From Rhizopus sp. PT2906 (lineage: Eukaryota > Mucoromycota > Mucoromycetes > Mucorales > Rhizopodaceae): a stretch of DNA of 46,841 nucleotides. Of the stretch, positions 12,305-23,470 are shown piece after piece. Numbering within the stretch: position 1 is the stretch's first letter; each line of letters starts with the position of its first letter. Position numbers and translations under genes: made by a program. The stretch is from NCBI GenBank assembly GCA_025529335.1, contig JAMYHX010000339.1, forward strand, positions 1 through 46,841, in the 5' to 3' direction. The notes under the pieces are model-generated. The model was not told the origin of the DNA, did not search any database, and saw nothing but the letters and a program-made list of their open reading frames with translations.

Positions 12305-12958
12305 GCCCTTTTCAGTTTCTTGTATTCTCGCTCAATTTAATTTTCCATATTGCCATCAATAAAAACTAAAAGGCCGTATCCCTCAGCCCAAAAACAAGAC
12401 CAAATCATTACCAAACTTAACAGTCCTCAAAAAATGACAGATCTCGTAACGTTCATCTTGCTTCCTCAAGATGTTTGGCTTACCATCATTGCCAAGCACT
12501 CGGAATCTTGATTCGTCGGACTAGAACACCTGTCTCCATTGAACATCAGCCCAGTGAACATGACTTTTGGGCCCAGTCAAGGCTTCTCAGTCAGCTTGGG
12601 TTTGCTTGCTGCAAAATGGTACTTAAAGTCCAACTGTTTTATCCACTTCTTCACAGTTGAGCGAAAAGCATCTTTGTCCATTAGACAGAGTTCACCTCTA
12701 AGAGTACCAATTGTTTGGGAACGGATCTCTTCTGATTACCCGTTCCCAATGTCGTTAGGTGTATTCGTCAAAGGTAATGAGCCTGCCTGTGCTCTTTCCT
12801 GTCAAACTCGTGCTAGTGGAAGCCACTCTATCGGTAGTAACTTGTACAATTGTGCGCTTCATGCCAATCATTTTGATGCTAATTTCGCGAGCTTTGATCA
12901 TTATATGCAGGAAAAAATAGTTTGGAGTAAATTGCTTATTTTTGAGTGGACAAAACAT
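12305..12958 (-). pseudogene. Tc1/mariner transposase relic
   Basis: Read on the minus strand, several frames give a Tc1-type DDE transposase in order: STGRLITFDEYT, IRRDP, TIGTLRGEL, KKWIKQLDFKYHFAASKP, HVHWADVQWRQVF-stop-SDESRF with the first catalytic Asp, then VLGNDGKPNILRKQDERYE, TVKFGN and a degenerate DGNMEN. At least one frameshift (between IRRDP and TIGTL) and several stops break it. The part with the second Asp and the Glu was not found. Terminal inverted repeats were not identified. Confidence 0.8.
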
Positions 12959-13384
12959 TAGTCTCTATACCAAATATGACGACTTAGAAAACTCTATATC
13001 ATAAACCTTAAGCTATACAGTTTACAACACATGTTAAAAATAGATCCTTTATTGTTATGAATAGCGCTAAGCCATGTATCAGCGCTGAAAAGAAGGCAAC
13101 ATATCCACCACGGATACCCTTCATAGTCAAACCAGTCTTGTTATTATTCATTAGAAGGAGCAACAAGCTCTCTAAATGTAGCATTATGTGTCAGATTGAT
13201 TCATGTTATTACCCTTAATTTACACATATTTGCCGGTGGTCCAATTGCTTTACAACTCATTTTCTTGATAATGACAGAGGAGTAAAGGAACATAGAGACT
13301 TGAATCAGAGGAATAGACAAACATTACAGGACGAAAAAGTACCAAAATTTGCGTGTTTTACAAGCGGAAGATTGCTTGTCAATG
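12959..13384. other. Intergenic, nothing firm
   Basis: A minus-strand open stretch near 13050-13180 reads TGLTMKGIRGGYVAFFSAL, but it has no start, splice context or family match that I recognise. Otherwise the region is AT-rich. Confidence 0.4.
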
Positions 13385-13735
13385 GGAGCATGACCACTTC
13401 GGGCCTTGAGTTTCTTGATTGGCCCAGAGGAAGAGTGATTCATGTTTCTATCATCTACGTCTTCTTCATGTCCTCGCTTCTGGGGCAATGGACTACCCCG
13501 CCAGAAGAAGGAACAGGAAGACATGAGGAGCGTATCTCTGTGGCACTAGGCACATAAGAAGGGATAGATTAGTGGCCACCAGCTTGACTTTTGATGGCCA
13601 CAGAAGGGACCAAATGAGTAGATGGGGGGACATAAAGGCACGAGCACATCAGCAGAAAACGTAACATCAGGATCTTCCCGACACTTGGAGAAGAAAAGAC
13701 CAAAAGGCCATTCACGGGACGTTTGCCGATATAAT
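13385..13735 (-). repeat. Dispersed repeat, copy C (fragment)
   Basis: The minus strand reproduces the coding end of the repeat family. The part equivalent to 1-165 of copy A is almost identical, including a block of about 50 bp (GTGGCCATC...GTGGCCAC) missing from copy B. The last ~70 bp diverge strongly but still encode an equivalent ending (HSSSGPIKKLKARSGHAPI), and the low-complexity tail of copies A and B is absent. Confidence 0.7.
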
Positions 13736-14261
13736 ATTGTTAATGAACATATATTTTTACTTTGCAAATATAAGAATACCACAAGATGGAAAAAGACATT
13801 TGATGAGCAAACAAAAGAAAGAAATTCATGGCAAAAAAGAAATTTATCTTTAAATACAAGAACAAATGTTGTCAGCCAATTACATCTTGTGAATTGTCAT
13901 CAACTACTACAGACTACAGATGTTATGAATCGGTGTTGTGGGCTTATTACGAGGCGTCACGCCAATATTTAAGATGAATTTGGCTTGTGTACGAAATAAA
14001 TATTGATTCTATTTCGTCAAATGGTGTATAATCTTCTTTGGTATAAACATAGAAACACGATGATCTGAAAATACAATCGTTTATATTGGTAAATAAGAGA
14101 AAAAGGGGCAAAAGGGGCAGAATGGGTTGTTCTCACTGTAACAAGTGTTTATTAAGTTAGACGTGTGTTTTTCAAATAGTTTAAAATAGTATAATCAAAG
14201 GGGAAACAATCAAGTAAGAAACCATTATCATTAGCGCATTATAAACACAGTTGCCTTAAGT
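13736..14261. other. Intergenic between repeat copies
   Basis: No gene was recognised. The right boundary at 14262 is where homology between copies A and B stops. Confidence 0.45.
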
Positions 14262-14463
14262 CCGTTATTAATTCAATTACAGCATTTACCTTTACTTTTT
14301 TTATATGCAAACCTGTAATAACCTTGACTTTTTTATGCAGTGTTACCTTTCCTTTTATTTATCGCCATATACGAAGAGAGAGCGAAAGAGAGCGAAAGAG
14401 AGAGAGACAGTCAGACAGGCAAAAAGAGAGAGAGGCAGTCAGACAGACAAAGAGATAGCCGGG

Positions 14464-14530
14464 CAGGCAAAGACAGAGACAGAGACAGAGACAGAGACAG
14501 AGACAGAGACAGAGACAGAGACAGACAGTC
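14464..14530. repeat. (ACAGAG)n hexanucleotide array
   Basis: About nine uninterrupted ACAGAG units lie in the tail of repeat copy B. Copy A carries the complementary low-complexity tail but lacks this pure expansion, so the array grew after the copies separated. Confidence 0.85.
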
Positions 14531-14752
14531 GGGCAAGCAAAGAGAGAGACAACAAGTAGGCAAAGAGACAGCCGGGCAGGCAAAGACAGAGGCAGAGAGA
14601 CAGGCAGAGAGAGAAAGGGAGACAGAGAGACAGCCAAAGAGGCAGCCAGGCAAGCAGACAGCCGAACAAACAGGCAAACAGACACCCAGGAAGTAAGAGA
14701 GAGAAGGAGAATCAGGCAAGCAGAGACAGAGAGAGCCATATCCAAAAAATAT

Positions 14753-15469
14753 CTATTTGTAGATAGAAACATGGCCACTTTGGGTCTTGCGTCTCTTAAT
14801 AGGCCGAGACGAAGAGTGGGCCATGTTTCTATCATCTACGTCTTCTTCATGTCTTCGCTTCTGGGGGCAATGAAATACCACGCTAGAAGAAAGAGCAGGA
14901 AGACATGAAGGACGTATCTCTGCGGCACTAGGTATACAAGCAGGAACGGAGGGGGGGCACAAAGACACGAACGCACCAGGAGAAAAAGTGATGCCAGGAT
15001 CTTTTCGGCACGAAGAGATAGAAAGGACCAAAAGGTCATTTACGGGCCGCTTACCAAAACGGCTCCCACCAAACTGGGACGGTCTTTGGAGAGCAGCACG
15101 AAGGGAATCATCTTGACGATTGCGCTGGAGTACAAAGCGACAAGGCAAGGGAGTGGAGGCACGACCAGAGGCAACTTTTTTGACCACAGAGACAGCGCCA
15201 GCACTGCTTGGGTTTGGACGATGTCGCTTGGTCGGCACAGGACTTGGATCAGCCATGACAAGCTTATGCTTCTTTGGAAAGGTTCTCCATGACAAATCAT
15301 CACGTAAAATACGAACCTGTTCCTCAGCAAGCCTGTCAACCACCGTTTGAAGCTGATAGCTCAGGATTAAAGGACATACTTGGCCCCGAAAGATCCTTTC
15401 TGCCTTTTCGCATGTAAGGTTAATAAGCTTTTCAAGCGCTTGATATTGAAAGAATCTTGTTAAAGACAT
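14753..15469 (-). CDS. Repeat-encoded protein, 238 aa, unknown function
   Basis: An open frame from MSLTRFFQYQALEKLINLTC to SGHVSIYK. The first ~75 residues look helical. The remainder is basic and Ser/Pro-rich, with KKHK, KRHRP and PIKRRK patches that could be nuclear localisation signals. Cys is scattered and no domain is recognised. Partial copies of its C-terminus occur at 76-228 (plus) and 13385-13600 (minus). Copies A and C carry ~50 bp missing here, so this copy may be a deletion derivative. It could be a gag/ORF1-like protein of a retroelement, but nothing diagnostic is seen. Confidence 0.5.
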   Translation of the reverse strand: MSLTRFFQYQALEKLINLTCEKAERIFRGQVCPLILSYQLQTVVDRLAEEQVRILRDDLSWRTFPKKHKLVMADPSPVPTKRHRPNPSSAGAVSVVKKVASGRASTPLPCRFVLQRNRQDDSLRAALQRPSQFGGSRFGKRPVNDLLVLSISSCRKDPGITFSPGAFVSLCPPSVPACIPSAAEIRPSCLPALSSSVVFHCPQKRRHEEDVDDRNMAHSSSRPIKRRKTQSGHVSIYK

Positions 15470-16534
15470 GGTATTTTTCTTTTTAAAAAAATGTAGAGAA
15501 GAGAAAAGGGGGAAAAAAACAGAGGTGGGTCAGCAATTCTTTTATGATAAACATCAAAACAGAATAAGGTCATGCTGTCTATCATCCTTCCGTTATTGTT
15601 ACACAATATGTCTGAGTGTGAACCCCTTCTTTATTCTTGAGTTTTTTTTTATTGCTATTGTTGTTGCTTAATAGCAATATGCCTCTTGTTCTCTTGGTAC
15701 TTCACTAGCAATGATTTCCATAGTTATTGTTGGTGGATGTAAGAAAAGTTATAGTAAAGATATTGCTTTCTTTTTATTATGAAAACGAAGCTCATTGTTT
15801 CCACTCCCTATTTTAGTGTTACACGATTATCTCCACTGTCACGCGCTAATCATTGTCCGCGGATCTTCTGTTACAATAGGAAAAAGAAGGGTCAAAAAAG
15901 GTAATGGACCCTTATTTAATTTCTCAAGAGTGCCGATCTTTTTCACCTCATCACCAAAAGAATTGGGAAAGAAGATTGGTAGTGAGCAGAGTGGAATATC
16001 AATGCTTGGATATAGGTCATAGATTCATTGTACATGAGTATTGAGCTCGTGTACTGTTGATAGAGAAAAGCGGGAGAAAACGAGGCATAATGAACAGATA
16101 CTGGTGCATTTTTATACTCATGTAGTTCTTAAAGCATAAATTCTTTCTAAAGCAATATAAAAACACTTTTACTTCTTCTTTGGTACACTACTTTAACAGA
16201 AATAGGTACGAAATGATGAGCAACTACATTGTAAAATGTCAAGGTTCGGAACAATGACAAAAATAGCGAACGGAAAGAAATACATATTTGGAAAGTCTAT
16301 TCTTGGAAAAAAGGATCCTTATAGTGGTTCCACTGTCACTCTCCATCGAATGAATGAAGGATTTTATGAGATAATCGGATAGAGTAAACAAGGAAGGATA
16401 TATGCCATGATCTTCTATTTATTAACAGTAAAATTTAAAACCAATAAAAGAAATACAATGCCAATAGTTGTTATTTGATCTTGATGAGTGAGGTCAAAAC
16501 CGCATCTAATATTGATAATAACATGTTCGCTCTG
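15470..16534. other. Intergenic, AT-rich
   Basis: No gene is supported. A small frame at 16254-16382 (MTKIANGKKYIFGKSILG, 42 codons) continues after its stop in the same frame to about 16480 and might be decayed coding sequence, but it is unassigned. Confidence 0.4.
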
Positions 16535-17077
16535 TTAATTATTAGAACCAATAATATACATACTTAATTGATATAAACCATCCCTGTTCGTAGACAACCC
16601 AGCGTAATCGATCGCAACTAAACACACATCTTCATCTGTTGTGCTTAATAGCTTATCAAATCTGAAATATGTATGCACTTCATTCATATTGCAATCTACA
16701 TCATATACATATTAGCCTTGGGTGGATCTGAGATTGAGCAGCAAGACGACATAAGCACTTTGTCAACAAGTGATCTGTTGTTCCTCTCCGTTGTCTGGTG
16801 ATTCTCTGGCATAATCAACGATCGAAATCTTCTGTTCGTTTAAGCCTTTTATGTGCGTCAGATGGTCTGGAATAAATCTGATGCCCTTGACTAAACCATC
16901 TTAAAGGTTAAACAATAAATCATTCTCGCACATTTAAACCATAATTTTACCCAAGTATTCCTTCTTCTTGTAAATGGCGCATTCAACATCAATGGTCCTC
17001 CAGGTTGCGAACGACTGGTCAGTTTTATCCATCATAATGTCAGTGTATTGGTTAGTAATTGCAAATACATCCTTCAT
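16535..17077 (-). pseudogene. Decayed 181-codon reading frame downstream of the Fanzor relic
   Basis: Read from ATG at 17077, one frame stays protein-like to TAA at 16535-16537 with four in-frame stops and no frameshift: MKDVFAITNQYTDIM, WRTIDVECAIYKKKEYLGKI, IRFIPDHLTHIKGL, EVHTYFRFDKLLSTTDED, CLVAIDYAGLSTNRDGLYQL. Only point mutations separate it from an intact gene. It starts 50 bp after the Fanzor frame ends and lies on the same strand. I do not recognise the family. It could be a passenger of the same transposon or an unrelated gene. Confidence 0.5.
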
Positions 17078-17126
17078 TTAACTAGAAGACTAATGGATAA
17101 AGAATAACGTTTTATTCGTTTTATAC

Positions 17127-18084
17127 CTATCGAGGCGTTAAGGAATGCACTGCCGTCATAGACAGCGCATTAAATCCAGGAAGCACCGTTAATCTCTTGA
17201 AGGTCTTTTGAAGGGGGGGAGAACTTTCATTGTCGTGTTTTGATTTGTAAACAAAGATACCATATATATTTAATGCACTGTTCACATCGCGATTCCAAAT
17301 CGTACCACAAGATTCATACTTGAGGACAGAGTGTACTCTTCACTTTGATTCAGAAACAGAGAAATTATTTAATTGACTGGTTTTGCACTTGTTACAGATC
17401 TGACTCGTTAAGTACTCGACAACATAAACAAATTCGGTCCTCCCGTTAGATTGCTTGCATTTTCGTTTGGTGATCACATTTCTACAATGACAACATTTGT
17501 TTAGATCAAAAATAAAAGCCATGTAAGCATACGTACGTAAACCTTTTGGAACGTGAGGTCAAGCTTTCAAGTGTCTTGTAGCCTATTTTTGAAAAATCAA
17601 AGACATTAAAGTACCATAAAGTTAAGTCATTATCATTCTTTTGACCTGGTTTGATCTTGTTGTCATATTGTTTGGCAAGTTTCCAGAAAGATTGAGCATC
17701 AATCTGTATACTCTTGGAATCACTCTTGTACAAGGGAAGTAAAGAAAAGTATCTTGACCCTCGAGGGTCAGTATATTTGAGAGGCATGAAGGACTTGTCT
17801 TGAATTCTTGCTTGCGCTGTTTTGATAAAGGTTTGAACAGCATCAGTATCCTTTTTATCAATGTTCTTCAGTTTGCTTGTTATTTCCAAAGTCTTGTTGG
17901 AATTGATGGCGGTCAATGTGTTTTCCATTAATGATCTGTATTTGCTTGTATTCAATTTCTTGACAAAAGGAAGTTCTTGCAACTTTCTATGAACATAACT
18001 GCTTGATGCCTTGTCTTGAGGTTTCATTTCTTGAATGAACTTCTTTTGTTCCATTTCTTTCTGTATAAAGTGTAACCATTTCAT
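17127..18084 (-). pseudogene. Fanzor relic with probable internal deletion, behind the Helitron helicase
   Basis: The minus-strand frame 17506-18084 (MKWLHFIQKEMEQKKF ... YFSLLPLYKSDSKSIQID) shifts by one near 17515 to a frame with YLTSQICNKC. It then reads through a TGA (17340-17342) to RVHSVLKYESCGTIW and NRDVNSALNI, the RuvC-III motif, ending at TAG 17127-17129. The first zinc-finger pair (CNKC) is intact; the second has lost one Cys (YESC). At about 315 residues it is short for the family, and the segment expected to hold RuvC-I and most of the catalytic core is missing between SKRFTY and the zinc finger, which implies an internal deletion. It begins 52 bp after the Helitron helicase stop, in the same phase. 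Confidence 0.75.
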
Positions 18085-18135
18085 GTAGCATTGAGGTTTG
18101 GCATACAGATCAGCTTCATTTGGTAGATGGGCATA

Positions 18136-20885
18136 TTAGGGAAGTAGTAATTCGGGATAGACAACATTGTTGGTTGTATTTGAGCTTTCTGGCAGAAGGA
18201 CTGAGATGCCAGAAAGAGAAGTGACTCTTGAAAGAGCGACATATAGTTGTCCATGCATAAATGATGATTGTCTTAGGTCGACGCCCACATATTTTAATGA
18301 TTGGCCTTGGGATTTGTTGATGGTCATAGCAAAGCATAATTTAACAGGAAATTGCTTTCTTGCTAAAGTGAATGGCAGTTCACCTTCTTGTGTTGATAGC
18401 GTAAAGCGGGGTATAAGTTCTAATGGATCATCTGGCTTATTGGCTAGGCGAACCTGAAGCATATTGCTGCCAATTCGTACGACAACCAGGCGAGTACCAT
18501 TACATAGACCTCTTGCTGGGTCAATGTTTCTTAGTAGCACTATAGATGCGCCAACTTTGAGCTCAAGCTTAGATGGGGGTAGCCCTGTTGGATCCAAGCT
18601 GTACAAATATTCTGCTGGAACAGTGTGTAAACCATCAGCTTCGTTAACGTCAGCAGAGTCCGTGGACAGAAGTGTAACATTTTTGCCAGGCATTTTATTG
18701 AGGACAATCTCGTTTATTCTTCCGACTGTGTCGTTTCTGGTAGCTAAAATGACTCTTTCACCAAAATACTGACCATTGCGTATCGTCATCGAATTGCTGA
18801 TTTCATCATCATTATAGACTTTGCTAATAAATTCATTCAATAACTTTGTCTGATGAATATAGCTAAGAAGTGTCATTGAGCCATAAAGTGTATGATCGTA
18901 TGACACATTTGCTATAAATCTTGCAAATGCAATGTCGTTTTGATTTAACAGGTTCGTTAAACGCATATTCTGCGTAAGGCTCAAGAGCTGGAGCCTTGAC
19001 CAAAAGAATGATTGTTTAACAGAGGCACTAACAGTATCAGCTCTGTTACCCCTTCTGATCGCTGGTGGGATCTGAGCAAAATCACCATCAAGGACAATAG
19101 GCTTACCACCAAACAAGTACAGCTCTTCGGGGTCGTCACAGATGTCTTGAAAGATGCGATGGACAGCTTCAAAACAGTATTTATGCTGCATCGGCACCTC
19201 ATCCCAAATAATTAGTTTGGCTCGTCTGATCATTTCCGCCAAATTGCTATCCTTTCGGATGTTGCATGTGGAGCATTCATTAACAGACAACGGGATCTTG
19301 AACAATGAATGGGATGTCTGGCCGTTGGGCAGAAGAAGAGCAGCAATGCCAGAAGAAGCGACACAAAGAACAATTTCGTTTCTACTCTTGTAATAGTTAC
19401 AGAGAGTGTTATAAGCGAATGTTTTGCCTGTACCGGCAGGACATTGCAGAAAGAATTGACTATTGCTAGAATCGGACTCAATCTTGCTGGTGATGGTGTC
19501 AAAGGCATACTTCTGCTGCTGATTGAGCTGGTTATACATTCTGTTGAACTCGATCAAGGCTTGTTCAGAGTCAAATGCCAGTGCTCTTCTTATGAGAGGG
19601 TTGGCTCCTATTTGGTTGCCATCACGGCTCTCGAGCAAGGATTGCCAATTACAGAGAGGTTCAGGCAAGTTGAACGTCTGGAGGCTTTTATCATGTCCTT
19701 GTATTTTGTCATCTATCAGATGGAGGCCGAAGTCAATAGCTGGGTTGTCATTGGTGAATGCCTGCTGGAGGAGCTGGGTAGTAAAGTTATCACCTAATAG
19801 ATTTATAAGCCTATTAGAGAGATCGTCACAGACATCATTGCAGTATCTTTCCCACAGCGCTAACGGATTGCTTAACTGAGCTTGCAAGAGTGCGGTGACA
19901 AATAGCCTTCGTAGCTCACTGCCTGTAGCAAAAAGTCTTGCTTCAGCAAAGCATCTGTCCCATTCGCGATCATCCTCGACCGAGTGATGAGCCACGCAGG
20001 CCTCTCCGAAGGTTGGGTACAAAATACCATTGACCGTCCTAATGTCCTCAAAAGACTTGGAACCACGGACGCTGGTCAGCAAAATACGAAGGTAAAACCT
20101 TTCACCTGCAATAGGGTTGCAGTGATACGTTCTGCCGATGGCAAAGCCTCGCTGGCGGTGTTTCCATCGCTTTAATCCTTCATCGAAAACAAAATACTGG
20201 GGAAATTCTTGATAAAGATATGACCTCCCATATTCATTCCTTGCATTGTATTCGAAGAAAGCCATCAAGGTTGTCATATTTCTTTCGAGAATTCTTGAAA
20301 TCTCTGTTGCTGATGCCTCAGAAGGGAAATAGATAGTTTGCTGGCCCGGTAGATGTACCTGCAGACTTATTACTGTGGGATCTTCCTCATGCGTTTTGAA
20401 CTGAAAGAGGTTCCACACAGCCTCAGATGGCCCAATATTCCTGGAGTGAAGATACTTTTTAATTTCATCTTGGCTATCCTCGATCTCCAAGGTTGTACGA
20501 TCTGTGCCTTTGTAAACATACTTGTTGATATACTTGACTACTTCGACACCAGTACAGACTTCAACGTTTATATGTGCTTTGTATTTTTTTGTCAGGTATG
20601 GATTGTATGGAACAACCCAACGGTTATCCATGACAAATTCAGCACCTACTCTTCCACGTAGTCTGACAGAATAAAAGAAATTATTTTGGTCCTCTGCTGC
20701 AATTCACCTACGACGATAGAGAGGATAGCCATTCTCAGGGAAAGTGGTCTCACCCTGAAATGGTTTTGGAAACCGCTTCGAGCAAACCATTAGCCCTTGT
20801 GCACCCTGTACCATACATGGACTGCCAGGATTAATTTCATCACATGGACCATGAAGCATGCAGGAGTTAGAGTGATATATTAGAG
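18136..20885 (-). mobile_element. Helitron Rep/helicase, 5'-truncated
   Basis: Helitrons are rolling-circle transposons encoding a HUH Rep fused to a Pif1-type helicase. An intact frame of 831 aa (18136-20631) starts inside the Rep domain: INVEVCTGVEVVKYINKYVY contains the two-tyrosine KYxxKY motif (Y34, Y38). Helicase motifs follow: Walker A CPAGTGKT (397-404), Walker B IIWDEVP (474-480, where DEAP is usual) and the C-terminal INKSQGQSLKYVGVDL and LYVALSRV. Upstream, the same frame continues through a TGA at 20704-20706 into SCMLHGPC and FPKPFQGETTFPENGYPLYR, typical of the region before the tyrosines. The N-terminal HUH His motif is not found, so the element is probably inactive. Confidence 0.9.
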
Positions 20886-20978
20886 TGATATCTTTTTCCG
20901 CGTAGGCTGATTTTTCCGATGAAGCAACAGGTACAAAGACGTAATTCAGAAACTGTATTACTTGTGCTTTCGCTGCTG

Positions 20979-21016
<38 letters not shown>

Positions 21017-21689
21017 AACAAAAAACACATGGTTACTATTGTATAATATTACTTGCTCAATTGCGGCATTTCTTTTCGCCTGATTTTTGAACATAAGGCT
21101 TATAAGAATAAGCGTCGCCTAACTAGCAAGCATCTGCTCTACCAATACCTTCACTAAAATCTTTTTTTCAATAGTACTTTATAGTTTTGATCAGTGCATT
21201 CCTTTGAAAAGTACATGCAAACAGCTTGAATGTAAGAGATAAACATTTTACTGATGTAGGAGGAAATCCACAAAGAAGTTAATGCTAAAGGCACTGCCAG
21301 CGATGTCGTCAACAAAGCTTTTGAATGTGTCACGTCATGCTAAACATGACCTTATAAATGTTGCCATCTTGTTTTTTCAGGAAGAAAGAGATAAAAAGAA
21401 ATGCTTTCATTGCTGTACTTTAATTTATGTTGTCAGTTTGATCAACGTAAACCACTTAACTCATGTGTGATTATGATGATATTGTATTTTACATTATTCC
21501 ATTGGAAATCTTTGCATGTACAGGAGAAGAAGCGCCTGTGGAATTAGCCTATTTTCTGGTGCATGTAGCTTTGGCCTAAACGCTTTACTGGTATCAGATA
21601 GTTTGTCTGCTTTAAAAAATACCATTTGTTGCAACTAGGTACACTAGGTACACACTCAGTACACTTTTTATTGAACGCGGTAATGGACT
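20886..21689. other. AT-rich intergenic with (TA)n
   Basis: A (TA)n tract occupies about 20979-21009. No gene was recognised. 21528-21573 is the LTR-element leader fragment described separately. Confidence 0.5.
21528..21573 (+). repeat. LTR-element leader fragment (inverted partner at 25024-25069)
   Basis: GCGCCTGTGGAATTAGCC and the following TATTTTCTGGTGCATGTAG match the reverse complement of 25024-25069 with about five differences over 45 bp. At 25 kb this sequence follows an LTR and primer-binding-like site, so here it is probably an isolated leader remnant. No LTR is visible beside it. Confidence 0.55.
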
Positions 21690-21694
21690 TTTGC

Positions 21695-21860
21695 TCAATG
21701 CTTAAACTTCATGAAAGATAATGGATTGATTGTTTCTCCTTCTCAATTCACTGTCGATTGTAGTCATGCTGAAGTAACAATGTCCATTGCTTCAGCTCTT
21801 GTCATAAACATTTCCTTTGCCGTCTTCTTTCAAGAATATGAACGATTTCATTTTTTTAGA
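21695..21860 (+). pseudogene. Possible MULE-type transposase remnant
   Basis: A frame of about 50 codons reads FMKDNGLIVSPSQFTVDC then SHAEVTMSIASAL and ends at TGA. The spacing resembles the region around the first catalytic Asp of Mutator-like transposases (a helix, then hydrophobic residues with D-C-S-x-x-E). The fragment is too short to be sure. Confidence 0.3.
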
Positions 21861-21914
21861 TGATGAAAAATATCTGTAAAGTTATTTCTTTATTCGATAT
21901 GGAGTACAGCACCC

Positions 21915-22481
21915 CTTTATATAGTGGTCGATTCAGCGAAATTGTGCTAGAAAAGATGCCAGTTAAAAAAAAAAAAAGTGATACTCCTTTCCACGGATAC
22001 ACGGCTGACATCAATGAAGCCTAAGGCTTCTGCAGAGTATCTTCAAAGCTTCAATCGTACAGGACTGCTTCCTTTACAACTGGAGTTAAAGGTTGACCCA
22101 GTAGGTGATCTCTGTAACGGAACAAGATTGACCATGGTGTATATATTGGAAGTATATGCTCAAGGTTCGCCAGCGAATGAGTTGAAATGGAATATTAGAT
22201 CTTATACTCAGATTTATGCTATCAACATAAGAAGGAGATATACCGTTTATGTTTATAAAGAAGCAGTTCCTGTTAAACTATGTTTTGCTATAATCATCAA
22301 CAAGTCCCAAGGCCAATTATTGGTATATGTGGGCGTCGACCAAAAACAATTACCATTTATGTATGGACAGCCATATGTCTCCCTTCCAAGATCAGTTTCT
22401 CTTTCTGGCATCTTAATCTTTCCATCAGAAAGTTCTAATACGATCAACAATATAGTTTACCCAAAATTACTTCTTAACTAA
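21915..22481 (+). mobile_element. Second Helitron helicase fragment
   Basis: The C-terminal third of a Pif1-type Helitron helicase, about half identical by eye to the end of the 18136-20631 protein: EIVLEKMPV, LLSTDTRL, PKASAEYLQSFNRTGLLPLQ, LCNGTRL, KLCFAIIINKSQGQLLVYVG and ILIFPSESSNTINN. The frame is interrupted near 21965 by an A-run, and a segment around 22140-22250 is scrambled. It ends at TAA 22479-22481 at the same place as the longer copy, and the TGCCCA just after the stop is also shared, which marks this as the natural end of the helicase frame. Confidence 0.85.
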
Positions 22482-23470
22482 TGTGCCCACTGAAATATGT
22501 AACTTATAAAACGACAGCTACCCCTTTTCTATTAAATATCTTTCTTTGTGGGTTCATAAATCAAATTCATACAGAGAAAACTAATTTAGATACACAATAA
22601 ACAACGAACCCATCATCACAAATGTAACAAATGTATACCTATCAATTAATCATGTTATGCAAACGATTATCAATCCTTTAATGACTATGTCATTATTATT
22701 CATTATAATTAACTAATAATTAAATTACATACTTTCTATTATGAATAAACTATGAAAACATGTATATAACACTGTGACATCAATAAACGACAAATAAACA
22801 TGTAGAGAGGAATCGGAGTATGCTGTTCGTCACAAAAAGTCAATTTAGCTCTTACTTATCACAATGTGCAAAGTCTTTAGATCTACGGAAGCACGATGAC
22901 GTGGAAAAAACGAATGTATGGTTACCATAACATTATTGATTATTATATTGAAGCTGCGCATTATAATAAGGAGGGAAGATCGCCAAATCATTAACTGCTA
23001 CAACAATTGGTTAACCTAAACATCTCAATACATACACAATACATCCTTGTCTATCAGATATATATATATATATATATATCCAAGATAGACTGTCGTCAAT
23101 ATAAATGTATAAGGATGTCTGTAATGACCTTTATGCATTCAACCTGTTGGAGTGTATTTTGGACTGCACCTAGTATTTCTTTCTATGGTTCATCTATTTT
23201 CTAACTCTATTGTTCTATTTAATTATCTTGCATTTAGTTTTCTTTATTCTACACAAAGATCATTTATTCAGAATACAAAGAATACGCGCCATGTTTATCA
23301 AAAAGTAAATCAAACTTGAGCATTTTATAACATTTTCAACCAAGTTATCATAATTCAAGTCCAGTCCCAAATGAACCCAATCATTCTCCCCCTTTTACAC
23401 ACACCAATAAAATCTTTATTTGACATATATTTTTTCCTTTTTCCTTTTTATTTTTTAAACTGAACCAACA
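22482..23470. other. AT-rich intergenic, 5' flank of ALYREF-like gene
   Basis: A (TA)n tract lies at 23059-23080. No other gene is visible. The last ~100 bp (CCCCCTTTTACACACACC then T-rich) are the likely promoter and leader of the gene at 23471. Confidence 0.5.

Larger units (their letters stand above)
14262..15469 (-). repeat. Dispersed repeat, copy B (longest copy)
   Basis: This is the most complete copy of the family, inverted relative to copy A. On the minus strand it runs from the protein start (15469), through the frame ending at 14753, then a low-complexity pyrimidine-rich tail (14350-14750), then a conserved tail with AATAAA ending at 14262. No LTR, inverted terminus or target duplication was visible. 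The layout (coding region, microsatellite-like tail, polyadenylation signal) would suit a non-LTR or non-autonomous retroelement, but that is a guess. Confidence 0.65.

Noticed and set aside
14464..14530. Short-unit array as a CRISPR
   Set aside because: The hexanucleotide units have no spacers and the genome is eukaryotic; it is a microsatellite.
15086..15350. Plus-strand frames opposite the repeat-encoded protein
   Set aside because: They are shadows of the minus-strand frame, which is the one conserved among copies.
18084..18140. Helicase-Fanzor as one broken fusion protein
   Set aside because: The second Helitron copy stops at the same codon (22479-22481), with similar bases after it, so the stop is ancestral. 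Equal phase can be chance (one in three).
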